Assembly: GCA_002005505.1 (NCBI GenBank)
Contig: MVGU01001310.1
Coordinates: 27,501 to 91,500 of the forward strand
Reading direction: 5' to 3'
DNA: 64,000 nt
Source: Botryococcus braunii
Lineage: Eukaryota > Chlorophyta > Trebouxiophyceae
How positions within the stretch are numbered: the first letter of the stretch is position 1; the number at the start of each line of letters is the position of its first letter. The notes beneath the pieces were generated by a model, which saw nothing but the letters and a program-made list of their open reading frames with translations, had not been told where the DNA came from and ran no database searches. Below, piece after piece: positions 11,863-53,570 of the stretch. The position numbers and the translations under genes are program-made.

Positions 11863-11882
11863 GCGCGCGCGCGCGCGCGCGC
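11797..11882. repeat. (CA)n(CG)n microsatellite
   Basis: About 30 CA units followed by CG alternation, preceded by a C-run at 11772-11785. Confidence 0.97.
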
Positions 11883-12193
11883 AGACGCCAAGACAGCATG
11901 TATTAGCAAGACAGGTAATTGATAAGGTGTTACAGTGTCGTTGACCGGGCACATGCGGAGAAAAACTTATCTAAGAACAAGTACGCACTGGTCCCCACCG
12001 TACATACACCAACGTAATGTCCTCAGACTGCAGCATTGGAAGCAGGCTGCTTGTGCCTGAAGTGTTTGACGCAGCTGCCAACAAGTCATTGATCCCTTCA
12101 CCCCACCGTTTTTGGGGAGCCACAAAAAGTTCAGGAATGGCAAGGCTTTAAAGGCAAAAATGTCGCTATGACGTGCTAAAAGTATTATGCCCC

Positions 12194-12454
12194 AAGAAGC
12201 TTATGCTTGACTTAACCCGCAAGGCCTTACAAGGAGGCACCGCCACAGCTGACGGCATGACCACCAGGTTAACAATGTTGTGAAACATTCTTAAACAAAA
12301 AAAGGTATTCACGAACATGTTTCTTCTCTCAAACCTTGTCGCATTGTTATAAGTTCAGGTTGTTGGTGTCATTGGTCATGTAATACGGCCTTTATGCCAT
12401 CAGCATGTTTGAATTTTTCCTAGACAGATATCGACTACATGTCAACAACTTGCG
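12194..12454 (+). CDS. Possible exon pair, unidentified
   Basis: Segments 12194-12267 and 12424-12454 join in phase 2 across a GT-AG intron (GTTAAC; acceptor after TTTTTCCTAG). They encode about 35 residues including KLMLDLTRKALQGGT, and are followed by a good donor, GTGAGG. No neighbouring exon could be joined. A competing open frame covers 12439-12771 on the same strand. Either could be chance. Confidence 0.18.
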
Positions 12455-14959
12455 GTGAGGCTGCACCCGAGCTTAAGGCCCTCTGCTTGTGGGCTGTTTG
12501 GCGGACAGGACGGATGATTTGGGAGAAGGCTAGGAAACGAGATGCTTGCTTGCCTCTCCTTCGACAACAATACGCAGTGACCCAACTGAGGTCCATGCTA
12601 CCATTTGAACAAACCTCAGATCTCTTAGAGACAAGCTGCACAAGGCAAGGAGATGGGGTAAAAGAATCATGCACGGTGGCTGTTGCAAAGTCTATAAATA
12701 ACGCTTTTATTTACACTTTTAAAGTGTGGAGTAAGCTCATCAGCCTCTGCAACACAGGTCCCAGTTCCTAAGACACAAATGAGGATGCTTCAGCGCCAAC
12801 CCGCATATTTGGCAGTCCATGCACAATCCCGACTAACCAATTGCAATTGGTGCAACTGAAGCCCACTTCAACAACATCGACTGCGCATGCTGTAGCATGT
12901 CGATATAAACCTCAGGCGGGGTGTGGGATGATGTTGCAAGAAAACATGCGAAATGGTTCTGTCCCTCAGCATCATATGAGAAAGGATGCTGCATGCATGC
13001 AGGACCTTTTGTGAAACCGTATCTACGTGACTGACATGCCCAGCAAGCCTTTCTGCAGGATATGCAGCTACGAGCTCGTGCCTGGAAGTGCGACATCGAT
13101 GTTGTTCACGCAGGCACCTGCATGGCATCTGCATGTGGTCCTTCTCTTGGCCCCCACACACGGCCTGTCCCCCCCAACACCATCCCCCCCAAGACACCTC
13201 ATATGCCTGGTGACTTCTCCATCGCTCTTTTCCTCGCTCTGGATGATGTCTCAGCACTTCATTGTCTCAAGTTGCACTTGAGACTCTGCACCCCAGCAGG
13301 CGTCTGTATTTGTAAAAGCCCCTGCGATCTCTCTCTTCATTCTACCTACCATCCTGCTTCCCCTTTCTGGGCTGCTATAGGCCCGCATGGGGTTGGTGGT
13401 GGTCTACGGTTCTCAGTCTGCAAAGTCACCTCTGCAAATTCCCTGATCTTTCTGGACTGAGCCTGTTTGACGGCCGAGCCGGTCTGCCGGGGCTCAGCCA
13501 GGGTGGCTTCGAGACCTCAGGATGTCCCATACCCTCCAGAACGCAATAATAAGCTTCTGCAGTGCCTATCATATTGAACAAAGTTTCTTCCCCCGAACTG
13601 CAGCTGGAGCATCTACGGTGCTGAGCAAATGCGCTCAGGCATTCTGGGCTTGTGACATGGGGTGATCACCCATGTCATCGTCGGTTTTGGGCACACTGAC
13701 GCAACATTTTGTTCGATCCTTGGGTCCGGAAGTGTTTGGCGGAAAGGCCACAACCAAGGGATCTGAGGGATTCGGACCCCTTGCCAGTGCAAAGCCGTGC
13801 TCGCACTTACCTTCCGTGGTTCTTGTGGGTGGCATGGTCAGGGTGCAAAGTTAGACCTCTGTGGAACTTGCTCATCTGCAAGCTCTTGCCTTCTTTATCC
13901 AAGCGCTTGCTTTCCTGGTGCTGACCTCATCGATCTCGGACTATTTGGGATATCAAAACCAATCTTGCCTCTCAAAAAACTGCTGCAAGTCTAATAACGT
14001 TGTAAAACAGCACATCCATGGAGCCTTCTTGACCTTGTGCAAGGCAGCTCCATTGCCACAAACAATCTAGGCAGTGGGATTACAACATCAGCCTCCCTAA
14101 CCATCTTTTGCAGGATGCGAACACGCCTCTCCACTCAATACGAGCTTTCTTCCCGTGTCTTTCTACGGGCCTCCCCCAAAAAGGGCAGGGAGGGGCTGGC
14201 AGATCTGATTCCCAGCAGCATTACCGTTCTCAACTCAACTGGCTCCCTCATAGCCATGTGGAAAGGCTCAGCCCCACCGTCTGCTGGCCCCACTCGCTAA
14301 TCCCCCCACTCAGGCTGGTGTGGGTTGACGAGTTTAGACGCCACCTCCATGACAGTGGTAGAAAATCTCCAGCTATTTCATAAAGGATCTGGCCGGGTCG
14401 TCGAGTCACTCGTGTCGTCACGGCTCGTGACCTGACTAAGCGTCACTTGGACGCAGAGCGTGAAAGTGCCCAGAAGCCTCCTCTTTCGCAAAGGAATGCT
14501 GTTCGGGCTGCGGGGGCGGGACAAGCCGCCGGTCATCAGCGGAGGGGCCTCCACGGCTGCGGGCAGGTCGCGTCAGCGGGGCGGCGAATCCACCTCGACG
14601 CTCTGCGGCCGAGGCCGGAAAGGGGTTGGAAGGAGCCCTCATCAGCGTTTTGAAAACTGCACGGCGAGCCTGCGGGCTTGTCAGCCTCATCACCTGGCCC
14701 CAATTCGCAACTCCCACGTCAGAGCAGTGACGGCCGTGCCCCTCCCTCTCTCCCCTCTCCTCTGTCTCCTCTATAGGATAGGACCCCTCACCCCCTCCCT
14801 TTCCCATGTCCCTCTCCCACCCTCTCTGTCTCCCCTACCCAACTCTCTCCCCCTCCTGCTCCACCCACCGGGGGGGGGGGGGGGGGTTTTCCCTGGCGTA
14901 GGACCCACTCAACCCAAACCAGATCCAATCCTCTTCTTCTGCTTCTCCCTCTTCTAGCC
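12455..14959. other. Stretch with overlapping open frames but no assignable gene
   Basis: Open frames of 80-165 codons occur on both strands (for example - 12868-13257, + 13062-13460, + 14460-14957). None shows a recognisable motif, and frames on opposite strands overlap. The part at 14440-14700 is GC-rich and is followed by a pyrimidine-rich run and a G-run at 14870-14887. I cannot say which frame, if any, is real. Confidence 0.3.
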
Positions 14960-15921
14960 GAATTAATAATTCTTGTTTTAATTCCGGAAACCTTATGGGT
15001 TTGATTGATATTCTTTGACTAAGTGGTACGAGTTAAATATAAGAAATGCGTACTTTTTGGTATGTTATAGGATTGAGAACTTGAGGACTATATTCCTTAT
15101 CATACTTACTATTGTATAACTTGTATGCACCGTACACTAGGAACTTTACTAGCGCATGCAATATAATTTAACAAATGTAACAGAAGATAAGCAGGAATAC
15201 AAGAGAAAACAAATTAACAGGAATACAACACACAATAAATTTACAATCTGGAAATCCTCGCACATATTTGGCGTGACAGGAAAGCTCCCCGTGCCATGTG
15301 TCTTCCACCTCTCGGCATCGACCTCATCCGACTGTGTGCTCCCACACGCCCGCACCGTCACCCATAGACACGTGTATGGGCACGGAACAGAAGTCAAAAG
15401 GTTGTTGGCGGCAGGCAGGAGGGAGCACCTTCAGATGGGGTCCGCCAGCAGACCCGTCTTCGAGGTTCCGCACAAGAAAGTGGTGATGGTCTGCAGGGGA
15501 GGCCTCAAGCCCGCCGCCGTCCTCCAGGTGACTGAAGGCGCAGGGAGCAGATTGAGGGCGCTCATCCGCTACTATTTCCGGCTCCCGCTCCCGCGGCACC
15601 TGCAGCCTGTACCCCTCTCCCTATTGTCACCGGAATGTTCGTTTCTCACAGTGCCCGGTATCTCTACCCCTCTTCCTATTGTCATCGCAGTTTTCCTCGC
15701 TCACAGCGCTCTATACCCCCCTCTGTTGTCACCACAGTGTTCGTCAACTGTTCTCTGGTTTGCAGGGGAGTATGTGTGCGTGTGCGTGTTGCGCGCCCCC
15801 CCGGGGGAGGGGGGGGGCGGCTTCGCCAACCTGCATTCCCCAGAGCAGGAAACACAGTTTCAGAGCACCATCGAGAGCGCTGGGTCTTTTCCGGCAGAAT
15901 GTGCGACTCCCAGGGTCCACT
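14960..15921. other. 3' flank of the coiled-coil gene
   Basis: An AT-rich stretch (14960-15270) and then GC-richer DNA lie downstream of the stop codon of the - strand coiled-coil gene. The untranslated end of that transcript should lie here. No other gene is recognised. A 420-codon + strand frame starting at 15156 is mostly the antisense shadow of the last exon. Confidence 0.4.
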
Positions 15922-38073
<22,152 letters not shown>

Positions 38074-39345
38074 GCCTAGGATTCGGTCTGAGGTCCGTTC
38101 CCTACAATTTTCTCACAGTCCTTATGCCCTAGTTCACAATTCTTGCCAGTCCATACCCCATAGCAAGAACACCCTTTAGACTTAATCGAGTCGGAAGGTT
38201 GCATTAAAAGAACCTATACTACAGGGGCCGTCGCTTAATCGGGTCGTCAACGGTTAGGGGGGACGCAGCCCGTCCCGAGCACATGGAGCTAGGCAGTGAA
38301 GGGTTGGCCCATGCAGACTATTACGTAACTTCAAGACTTTAAGAAACACCAGGTAGCAGCAACCTCCAAAACCCACACTGGTTGGTATTGATGTATGCGA
38401 GCTCAACCCGCCCTCTCACCTTGGCCCGCCGTCCGGTACCTTTCGAGGCTACTTGAAAACTGAGCGAAAAAGAGCGACATATTAACTCCATCAAAGTGCC
38501 TGCCTGACTTTTTTTACCGACATATCTTGGACCATATGTCCTTTAGCAAAAGAAACAGGGTCGGACGTTGCCGAGCTTGGTCTGGTCACAAATTGTTCTA
38601 GTCAACCCAAGCTCACCTGTTGGTGATGGACGCGTCAAACGCTTTGAAAGTTCGGGATTGTACCAACAGCCTTCGTACAGCGCTCCTGGCCGACAATTTG
38701 TCGGCAACAACCCCGCCAGTGGGCCCCACGCACCACGCTAGCCAGCCAAGTTGCCCCAACCCCCCAAAGTCTGAGGACCCGCCCCTACCACAATCCTTCA
38801 ACCACAAGGAACACCTCCCCTCCCCTCCCAAAAAAGAGAGAGTTCTTTTAGGGTGTTTGGAAAGAAAAGAAAAGAAAAAGCCTCATCCATACTCAACCCA
38901 AAGATTACGTCCAGAACCAGCCACTATGACCATGACGTCATGACCATATTCCTCCTTCCCTTCTAGTATCATCGTTCCTTCTCCCGCCCCTTAAGCTTAC
39001 GTTGTCCTTGAACGATTCACAAACTCAACAAATCGAAGGTTTGAAGGGGTAACTGCTGGCTGGGCTATTTCGGTTTTCCCCCACCCCGAACACCACAGCG
39101 CTAGCGTCTCTGCTTCCAACCTTCAAGATTGAAGTTCGTGGTTGAAGGTGGCCCAAGAGGCAATTCCTTGTTCTTCCCAGCGTGGGGGTGGGTGTCCTAG
39201 GGCTGGAGATATCTATCCATCGATGGGACGGGAATGGGGGAGTGAGCTCGGGCTGTACCGGCCTGCGACCAGTACCGTATTGATGCGCAGTATACAGTAC
39301 TAAATAGAGCACTCGCTTGTACTGCTTTCCTGGACGAACATCCAA

Positions 39346-39487
39346 ATATGGGCCCCATATGGTAAACAGCTCTTCATCTCCATGTATATGCAGATATCCT
39401 TAGCAAGCTGTTTACCAGAAGGGACCCACATGTGACTAAACGTCGAGGAATCTCTGCGTGTACCTAAATCATACATATGATTTAGGT
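39346..39487. repeat. Cluster of short perfect palindromes
   Basis: ATATGGGCCCCATAT (39346-39360) abuts TGGTAAACAGCT (39360-39371), whose exact reverse complement is at 39406-39417. ACCTAAATCATA and its reverse complement form a hairpin at 39462-39487. Confidence 0.7.
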
Positions 39488-39859
39488 GCACTCGGGGATA
39501 TGTCCCCACGGCTTTCTAATTCGACCTTGATTGAGGTCATATTTCATGGCTAGTTGCAGCTAGTCACAGAACGGGACAGAAGCGAGATGAGGAGAGACAG
39601 AAAGCGTGAAAGGTGAACGAGAAGCAAGAGCAAGAGGGGGTAGGCTTCGGTACATTTGTTCGTGGCTATTCGTCTCCATCTGCGGCTAATGTGAAGTGAC
39701 CACACGTGGAGGGATCTCGTCTGCTCCAATTGTCTCTGAAGGAAAATCCGTAAGGAGTGGATGAATCAAAATTTATGAGAGTCTTCTGCTCACTGAAGAC
39801 TCACCTCTCTATGTGCCAGCTCGCAGTGGATAGGAAGGATTCTAACCACTTTTTCCGAA

Positions 39860-39960
39860 TAATAGTATGACTATTGGTGTCAAAAACTAGTTCGTGTCAT
39901 AGTATTACTATTGGTGTCAAAAACTAGTTCGTGTCAAAAACTAATTCGTGTCAAAAAGAG
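39860..39960. repeat. Short direct repeats GGTGTCAAAAACTAGTTCGTGTC
   Basis: Two to three copies of a 36-bp unit (ATAGTATGACTATT plus GTGTCAAAAACTAGTT). No gene nearby. Confidence 0.75.
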
Positions 39961-41802
39961 CCGTCGAACTGCGGTTCCCTGGATCTAAGTGACTCACCGA
40001 TAATGCGCATTTAGTGCCCATGCACGGCCGGCTGATCATGATGCCCATGTGGCAAGGCTAATCACTTACCTGAAGTGCTGTGCCTATCTGTGCATGCATG
40101 CGTGTCCCCATCAGTGCTGTGCGGGTACATACGGTATACCCAAATGATGCATCTGTCGTCATTGCTATACAATTTCTGAAAACGGCCGCGTGCTTTCTGG
40201 AACAATTTATTAGTGACCAAGTATCTTACGGCCCCTGCCTTGTGGTAATAAGTTTAAACTTCATTAGATTTAATGAAGTCTGCAGAAGGTCATTACACGG
40301 TTGAAGCAGAAACAGGTGTAAACTAAACAAATAATCGGAGCTGTGGAAAATTGTTGTTGTGAAAATGGGATTTCGTAGCAACAGCTGCGCCCGTCACAAC
40401 TTGCAAATTGCCCAGATGCATCAGACAATTCCGCCAAACCTAGCATGTGCCCTTATAGAATATCAGAGCTTCAACTTCTGAGATTCTGCTTCAATACGAT
40501 TTATAATCAAGAGTGAAGCCTATCCTGGCCGCCGCACAACAGCACCAATACGATTTGTTAAAAAAAGCTCTAAGACTCATACTCTTTAAGAAAGCTCCTA
40601 GTTATAAGCTGAGCTCGCTGACACGTCATGTCATCATGGTATCATCAATAAACTTGCCTGTGCATGAACCTGAAGCTTCTACAGAAGATGAAGTGATATC
40701 GAGTGACATTCATATGTTTTCTAAGGGTGTCACACTTAAGTAGAAGCTTCTGCCCGTCAAATCATGCAAACGTGTTGTTTTGCCAGTGTATTTCAACACA
40801 TTAGCACCCTCTTATACTCTGTCGTGTACGTACATGACATACACCTATGCATGCACTCTGCAGAAGTGGACATCGCATTGACTCTTGCCATTAGTGCTCT
40901 ACACAGTAATTCGTGCTAGCTTCCAGTCTTCAGACTTATACAAGCAATGCCCAGAACACAGTTCTTCTTTCCTCACTTCTAGCTAGGGGCACCTATCGGT
41001 GCACTGAATTTTGCTTCTCCCTCCAAATGGGATGGGAAATCAATCCAATGGCCTACTCCTGCTTCCATTAATAGTTTCCCCGTCAATGCACTTCAAGCCC
41101 CAGCGCCAAAAATAGGGGGACATGCATCTAACAGGGCAGATCTGAAAATATGCCGTAATCTCTGCTCTCCATGCCAGAAAACTGACAAGAGAAACATAAC
41201 GGGAATGCCTCCCACCTTTTAACAATGTATTCATGTAAGTACAAAAAGTTCCGTTTAAAACATGAAACACTTGGGAGGTCACTTTGCGAAGGCATTTCGC
41301 GTACAAAGGGAGTGACCACCTTTGCGCCGAACACTTTCTACTAAAATACTCATTCGTCATCAAAAATAAAATAGAACCACTACATTTCAACATGAGAATA
41401 GAGGAGAACAGAGGACAAAATCCCTGAGCTCGATGGTGCTATGTAGCTCCTTGGAGCCCTCAACAGTGGTGCTAGATGAGAGGCCTACCACATGCGCCCT
41501 CTCGCCCATAAACGCAAACGCAACCTCGAATCGCATTGCATCAAAACTATGCTTACGAAGCACCATTGCTCGTCAAAAAACCCATGCAGCAACACTACTG
41601 CATATGCTAGTCTGGCAATGTACACGCAAGCTTTTGCTGTTCTAGCCCTTAGTTCGAAAGAGGGAGTTCTGGAACTTGAACCCGTCAACTCCAGCTGCGC
41701 GAGTGAAGAGTGACAATTGCTCTTCCCCACAGACGTTGCAGCTCACCCCACAAGAACTAACATTAATATTAAGATTAAGTATGCGACAAAGATCCATTTG
41801 GC

Positions 41803-49018
<7,216 letters not shown>

Positions 49019-49431
49019 ACGTACAAGCACAAATAGTATACGTTGAAAAACTTATCCCGGCAGCCATCACGGACAGGCGACCGATTGTTCAACATGAAAA
49101 AGAATTATCATCCCCGACGTATGTATTATAAGTGGGAGCAAAATCACCTGATACCATCATTGTCCGTCAAGAACTGTTCCAAATGAGCAAGGTAAGCAAT
49201 CCCGGTCGCAAGATCTGACGTCCTTCTTGTCCGTGAACGTCAAATGAAATCTTCAAACTTTCACTTCACCTCTCAACTATGTCAAGTTTTTAGTTTCGTG
49301 TAGGTATCAGTATGAAGTTTGCGAAATGGTACTTTCTGCAGATCCGGGATCAGGACTGCGAAATTTATACTGGATTTGAATATCCTAGAAAGGACCGGAG
49401 AAGTGCGCTGTGACAGCGCCGCTGTCGCCTC

Positions 49432-49444
49432 GAAGGTTCCGGAA
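49432..49444. promoter_or_regulatory. Perfect three-unit heat-shock element
   Basis: GAAGGTTCCGGAA matches nGAAnnTTCnnGAAn at all nine fixed bases. It lies about 410 bases upstream of the proposed ATG of ClpB copy 1 on the - strand. Hsp100/ClpB genes are classic heat-shock-factor targets. A fourth unit is absent on either side. Confidence 0.6.
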
Positions 49445-50489
49445 CATGCTAAGCTCTGTCCAGACAAATCCAGCGACTCCCAACCTGGGACTTCACAGTT
49501 TGGGATCGAGTTGCATTATCGAACCCTTTCTTGGGACTCGCAAGTTGGAAGAGTTCCATCCCTTTTGAATGTTGACGGTGCGGCGACAACGGGTACCCTA
49601 GTGTCAACTTTAAATTCCTGAAAAGTCGCGGGGTACGGTTTGGTACCTCTTGCGGGCTTGTTAGTTGCAAACATTTGTCCGCCAACAAGACTGTGGTAGA
49701 GTGCAGGCTATCCATAGAAATCTAGGTGCCGCGTTTGGCTTGTGAGCCACCTACATCTAATGCGTGTAGATTGACCTGCGGTCCTCAGACCTCAGTGTTT
49801 GCTGGATGGAGAACCGCAAGTAATGTGTGTGTACATGCAGACAGTGTTTACAGCTAGTTGCTGATGGTCCCAAGGATGCTTCATTATCTCTTTGTTTGGC
49901 ACGCTTTCAGATGGTGTCCAGATCCGGAACCCAAAGTGTTTCTTTGTTGGGGCTTGGGTAACAATTTGTGTCGTTGGAAGGATACCTTATTTTTCTTCAT
50001 GTCAGCACTGTATATTGTAATCTTTCCACGAAGTCTTCCTAGCCTGATTGCCCATGTGTTCTGAGCTGTTCTACAGGACAGTCAGGGTGACAGGAATAAG
50101 ATGCTAGGTGCTTGTAATTACGCTTCACAGGATTTAATAAATCATTTCATGTGTCCTTGGAAAAGGTTCGTGGCAGGAATTTGCCTCTCATATCGTATTC
50201 ATGATTACCTAAGTCGTGTGTCTTAGATAGCTATCGATGGTTCAGGGTATGAAGACTGGCCACCGATATGTAGGGCTGTGTGCATTGTGGATCAGGAAAC
50301 TAGCAGCAAGTGCTTGTGCAATATAGGGTGACTTGGATGTGGTTGTGAAATCATCTCTGTCAAGAGAAGGGTTTCGGAATCAAAAGCGAATGCCTTTCCA
50401 GGATCGGGTGTTTTGGATGAGGCTGTGTTGCGAAGGAGGGGACTCCAGTAGATATAGGATTGTATTGGCGTCATCAAACTGGCAGACAA

Positions 50490-50490
<1 letters not shown>

Positions 50491-50582
<92 letters not shown>

Positions 50583-51062
50583 CGCCCCCCCTACCTGTCT
50601 GTCTCCCTCTCCGTCTCTCCCCCCCTGGTTTCCCTCCCTCCCTCCCTCCCCCCCCAAACTCGTCTGTCTCCTCCTCGCCCTCCCACCCCCCCTCCCGGTC
50701 TCCCTCCCTCCTTCCCTCTCCCCCCACTTTCTCTCCTCTTCCTCTCTCCCCCCCTCTACCCCTACCTCTGCGCCCTCTCCTCTCTCTCTGCCCCTCTCTC
50801 TCCTCTCTCTCTTCCCCCTCCCTCTTCCTCCCCCGCCCATCCCCTTTCCCTCCCTCCCCCTCTCCCCCTCCTCTCTCGCTCTCGCTCCCCCCCCCCCCCC
50901 CGCTCTCCCTCTTTGCCTCCATCCCTTCACTTGCCCCTGCCTCCCCTCCTCCCCCCCTCTCCCTCCATCCCGCCCTCCTTCCTTTCCTCCCTCTGTCCCG
51001 CCCTTCATCCCTCCCTCCGGCCCCCCTCTCTTTCTCTTCCCCCTTGTCATTTCCCCCCCCCC
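50491..51062. repeat. (CT)n followed by a ~480-bp pyrimidine-rich block
   Basis: About 45 CT units, then nearly pure C/T on + with only scattered G or A until 51062. All frames read Ser/Leu/Pro on + and Arg/Glu/Gly on -, and these are repeat artefacts. Confidence 0.95.
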
Positions 51063-51176
51063 CCTTCTGTGCTCACCTTCGTACTTGCCTCTGTACTGCC
51101 TCTGTATCCGTACTTGCTAATCCCCCCTCCTTTGTTCCTGTCATCCCTTCCCTGTCATATTGCTGTTCAGATGTCA

Positions 51177-51243
51177 GTGCACGGAATCGGGGGCCAAGGA
51201 CAGACGTGATGCTGAAACATGCATGGCCCCCGATTCCGTGCAC
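51177..51243. repeat. Perfect 20-bp inverted repeat
   Basis: 51177-51196 and 51224-51243 are exact reverse complements around TGGCCCCCGATTCCGTGCAC, with a 27-base loop. Lies between the pyrimidine block and the GT arrays. Confidence 0.85.
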
Positions 51244-51285
51244 CGACGCAATGAGCCACGCACGATGCGGTCTAATCTGTGCAGT

Positions 51286-51303
51286 TATCGGACAGTAAGA
51301 CTG

Positions 51304-51357
<54 letters not shown>

Positions 51358-51408
51358 CGGACAGTAAGACTGATGTGTGTGTGTGTACATGTACGTGCGC
51401 GTGCCTGC

Positions 51409-51471
<63 letters not shown>

Positions 51472-51498
51472 CTTGTTTTTGCTTGCGTGCGTGCGCGC

Positions 51499-51534
<36 letters not shown>

Positions 51535-51591
51535 CGGACAGTAAGACTGATGTGTGTGTGTGTGTACATGTGCATGCGCGTGCCTGCCTGC

Positions 51592-51622
<31 letters not shown>

Positions 51623-51671
51623 TGTGTGTGTGAGCTTGTTTTTGCATGCTCGTGCGCGTGCGTGTGCGTGC

Positions 51672-51745
<74 letters not shown>
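51286..51745. repeat. Higher-order (GT)n array with a conserved spacer
   Basis: Three GT tracts are each introduced by TATCGGACAGTAAGACTGATG. Two tracts also share TGCCTGC, a CG run and GAGCTTGTTTTTGC. The whole GT-plus-spacer unit of about 180 bases has been duplicated. Confidence 0.93.
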
Positions 51746-51751
<6 letters not shown>

Positions 51752-51961
51752 CAGGGGGGGGATGCGAGCGTTTATGAAAGAGCCATGGGTGGGAAAGCCC
51801 TCATGTCGGGACCGAACGGGTTTCGTGGTCCAACATCGTGGAGATGGGTCTTCCGTGTATCGGAGAACACCCACATGACGTCAGCGCACGGTTGAATGGT
51901 GTCGATGTACTTGTGTGTGTGTCTGGGCGTGCGTGTGCATGTGTGTGGGCTTGCTCCCTCG

Positions 51962-52140
51962 AGATACTTGGTTATTCATTCTCAAATCAAGAAATATTGT
52001 AATGTGTTGTGAATTGGGCCCCCCCCTGGGGTGAATTGGGCCCCCCCCTGGGGTTCATTGGAGACTTGGTTATTCATTCTCAATCAAGAAATATTGTAAT
52101 GTGTTGTAAGTTGGGCTCCCCCTGGGGCTCAGTGGAGAAT
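51962..52140. repeat. ~100-bp tandem duplication
   Basis: Two copies of ACTTGGTTATTCATTCTCAA and AGAAATATTGTAATGTGTTG followed by TTGGGC, CCCCCTGGGG; the first copy has an extra GAATTGGGCCCCCCCCTGGGG. Confidence 0.9.
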
Positions 52141-52637
52141 TTCTAAGTCGGAGAATTCCCATTGTGATCGTGTGTATTTGTGAAGTGACGTGACTTGCTC
52201 AATTTAAGGGGTCATTTGTCACTCATTGGACTCGAGTTGAAGGTCAATGTATGGTTGGGGGTGTGCCTGTATAGCTTACTATTGACGGACAAGGACACTC
52301 TCAATGTTCCGTGTGATTACGACGGTGTTCAAAGACTGATTCGAGTAAGTGCATCCAAGAGGTGTTGTCTCCGATTTGTTTAGAGCACCTTCTGAAGTAG
52401 CTACGGATGTTACTGACCTTCGAACCTTATACCGAACGTGAGTTGATTTGACCGAGTCGGTGAATCCATTCGATGCTTGACGTGTTGGTGAATTCTTTGC
52501 ATCGAGGTTAGTGATCGAATCTATTAAAGGAAAAGTGGAATATATCAGTCTCGGGCCCCCAATGCCTGAATAGTCACGTATTGACATCCGAATGGCCATA
52601 AATGCAGATATTATATATTCCCGTGTAGAAGTCACAC

Positions 52638-52866
52638 AATAATAACAACAATACAATAATAATATGACTATGAATAATAGAAACGTCACTAATAATAACC
52701 ATGGCAATGATAAAAAAAGTGACAATATGGATAATATTAAAAAAAGGAATAATGATAATAATAACGAGAATAACGATAACAAAACTAATAATAACGTTGT
52801 TATTGTTAACAATAATATTTGCAAAAATAACAATGATGATGATGGTGATGATGGTAATACTAATAA

Positions 52867-52900
<34 letters not shown>

Positions 52901-52935
52901 AATAGCAATAGTAACAACAACAATAGTAGTAGTAG

Positions 52936-52979
<44 letters not shown>

Positions 52980-53051
52980 ACAAGAACAATAATAAGAACA
53001 ATACCGATAGTAAAAATGGTAACAAAAATTATAGTGATAATAATAATAACA

Positions 53052-53056
<5 letters not shown>
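52638..53056. repeat. AAC/AAT/AGT trinucleotide-rich block
   Basis: Dense AAT, AAC and AGT triplets, with pure (AAC)n near 52870-52900 and (AGT)n near 52928-52979. The + frame reads poly-Asn and the - frame poly-Leu. Considered non-coding. Confidence 0.9.
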
Positions 53057-53136
<80 letters not shown>

Positions 53137-53377
53137 TGAATGGTGCAGAAACTGAGCTGTAGCGCAGAAATATTTTGACCCTAAACTATTATGCTGCATG
53201 TGTTTAGATATTTTGATTTGATCATAAAAAAGACACCAAACTATATTCTAGTAGATAGTAGAAAAAGTTGTTCTGTTGGTACTGAGCTGCACCTATATAA
53301 TCCTAAACATGGGGCACCACACCCACCTAAACCCGGGGTGGGGGGGGGGGGGGGGCTGGGGGTGAGAGACAAGGGGA

Positions 53378-53457
<80 letters not shown>

Positions 53458-53570
53458 ATTGAATGGTGCAGAAATTTCTGAGTTGTAGTTTAAACTGAGT
53501 TGTAGCGCTAACGCAGAAAGATGTGACCTCAAAATATTATGCTGCATGTGTTCGAAAGTATTGCGCGGTA
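53057..53570. repeat. Two (GA)n tracts with a shared 3' flank
   Basis: GA tracts at about 53057-53134 and 53379-53458 are each followed by TGAATGGTGCAGAAA, CTGAG(C/T)TGTAGCGC and TATTATGCTGCATGTGTT. The shared flank is about 90 bases; the 5' flanks differ. Confidence 0.85.

Larger units (their letters stand above)
38074..41802. other. Intergenic stretch
   Basis: About 3.7 kb between the coiled-coil start codon and the ClpB copy 1 stop, both on the - strand. It should hold the coiled-coil promoter and the ClpB 3' untranslated end. Open frames up to 117 codons occur but none is recognised. It has few microsatellites compared with the rest of the window and contains a hairpin cluster at 39346-39487. 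Confidence 0.4.

Noticed and set aside
12439..12771. 110-codon + strand frame
   Set aside because: No motif, and it competes with a better spliced reading of the same region. A frame of this length is expected by chance in this much sequence.
41040..41393. 117-codon - strand frame downstream of ClpB copy 1
   Set aside because: Cys/Trp-rich with no family resemblance; probably 3' untranslated or intergenic DNA.
52279..53155. Poly-Asn (+) and poly-Leu (-) frames over 52.3-53.2 kb
   Set aside because: They come from the AAC/AAT/AGT triplet block; no splice context, no homologous motif.
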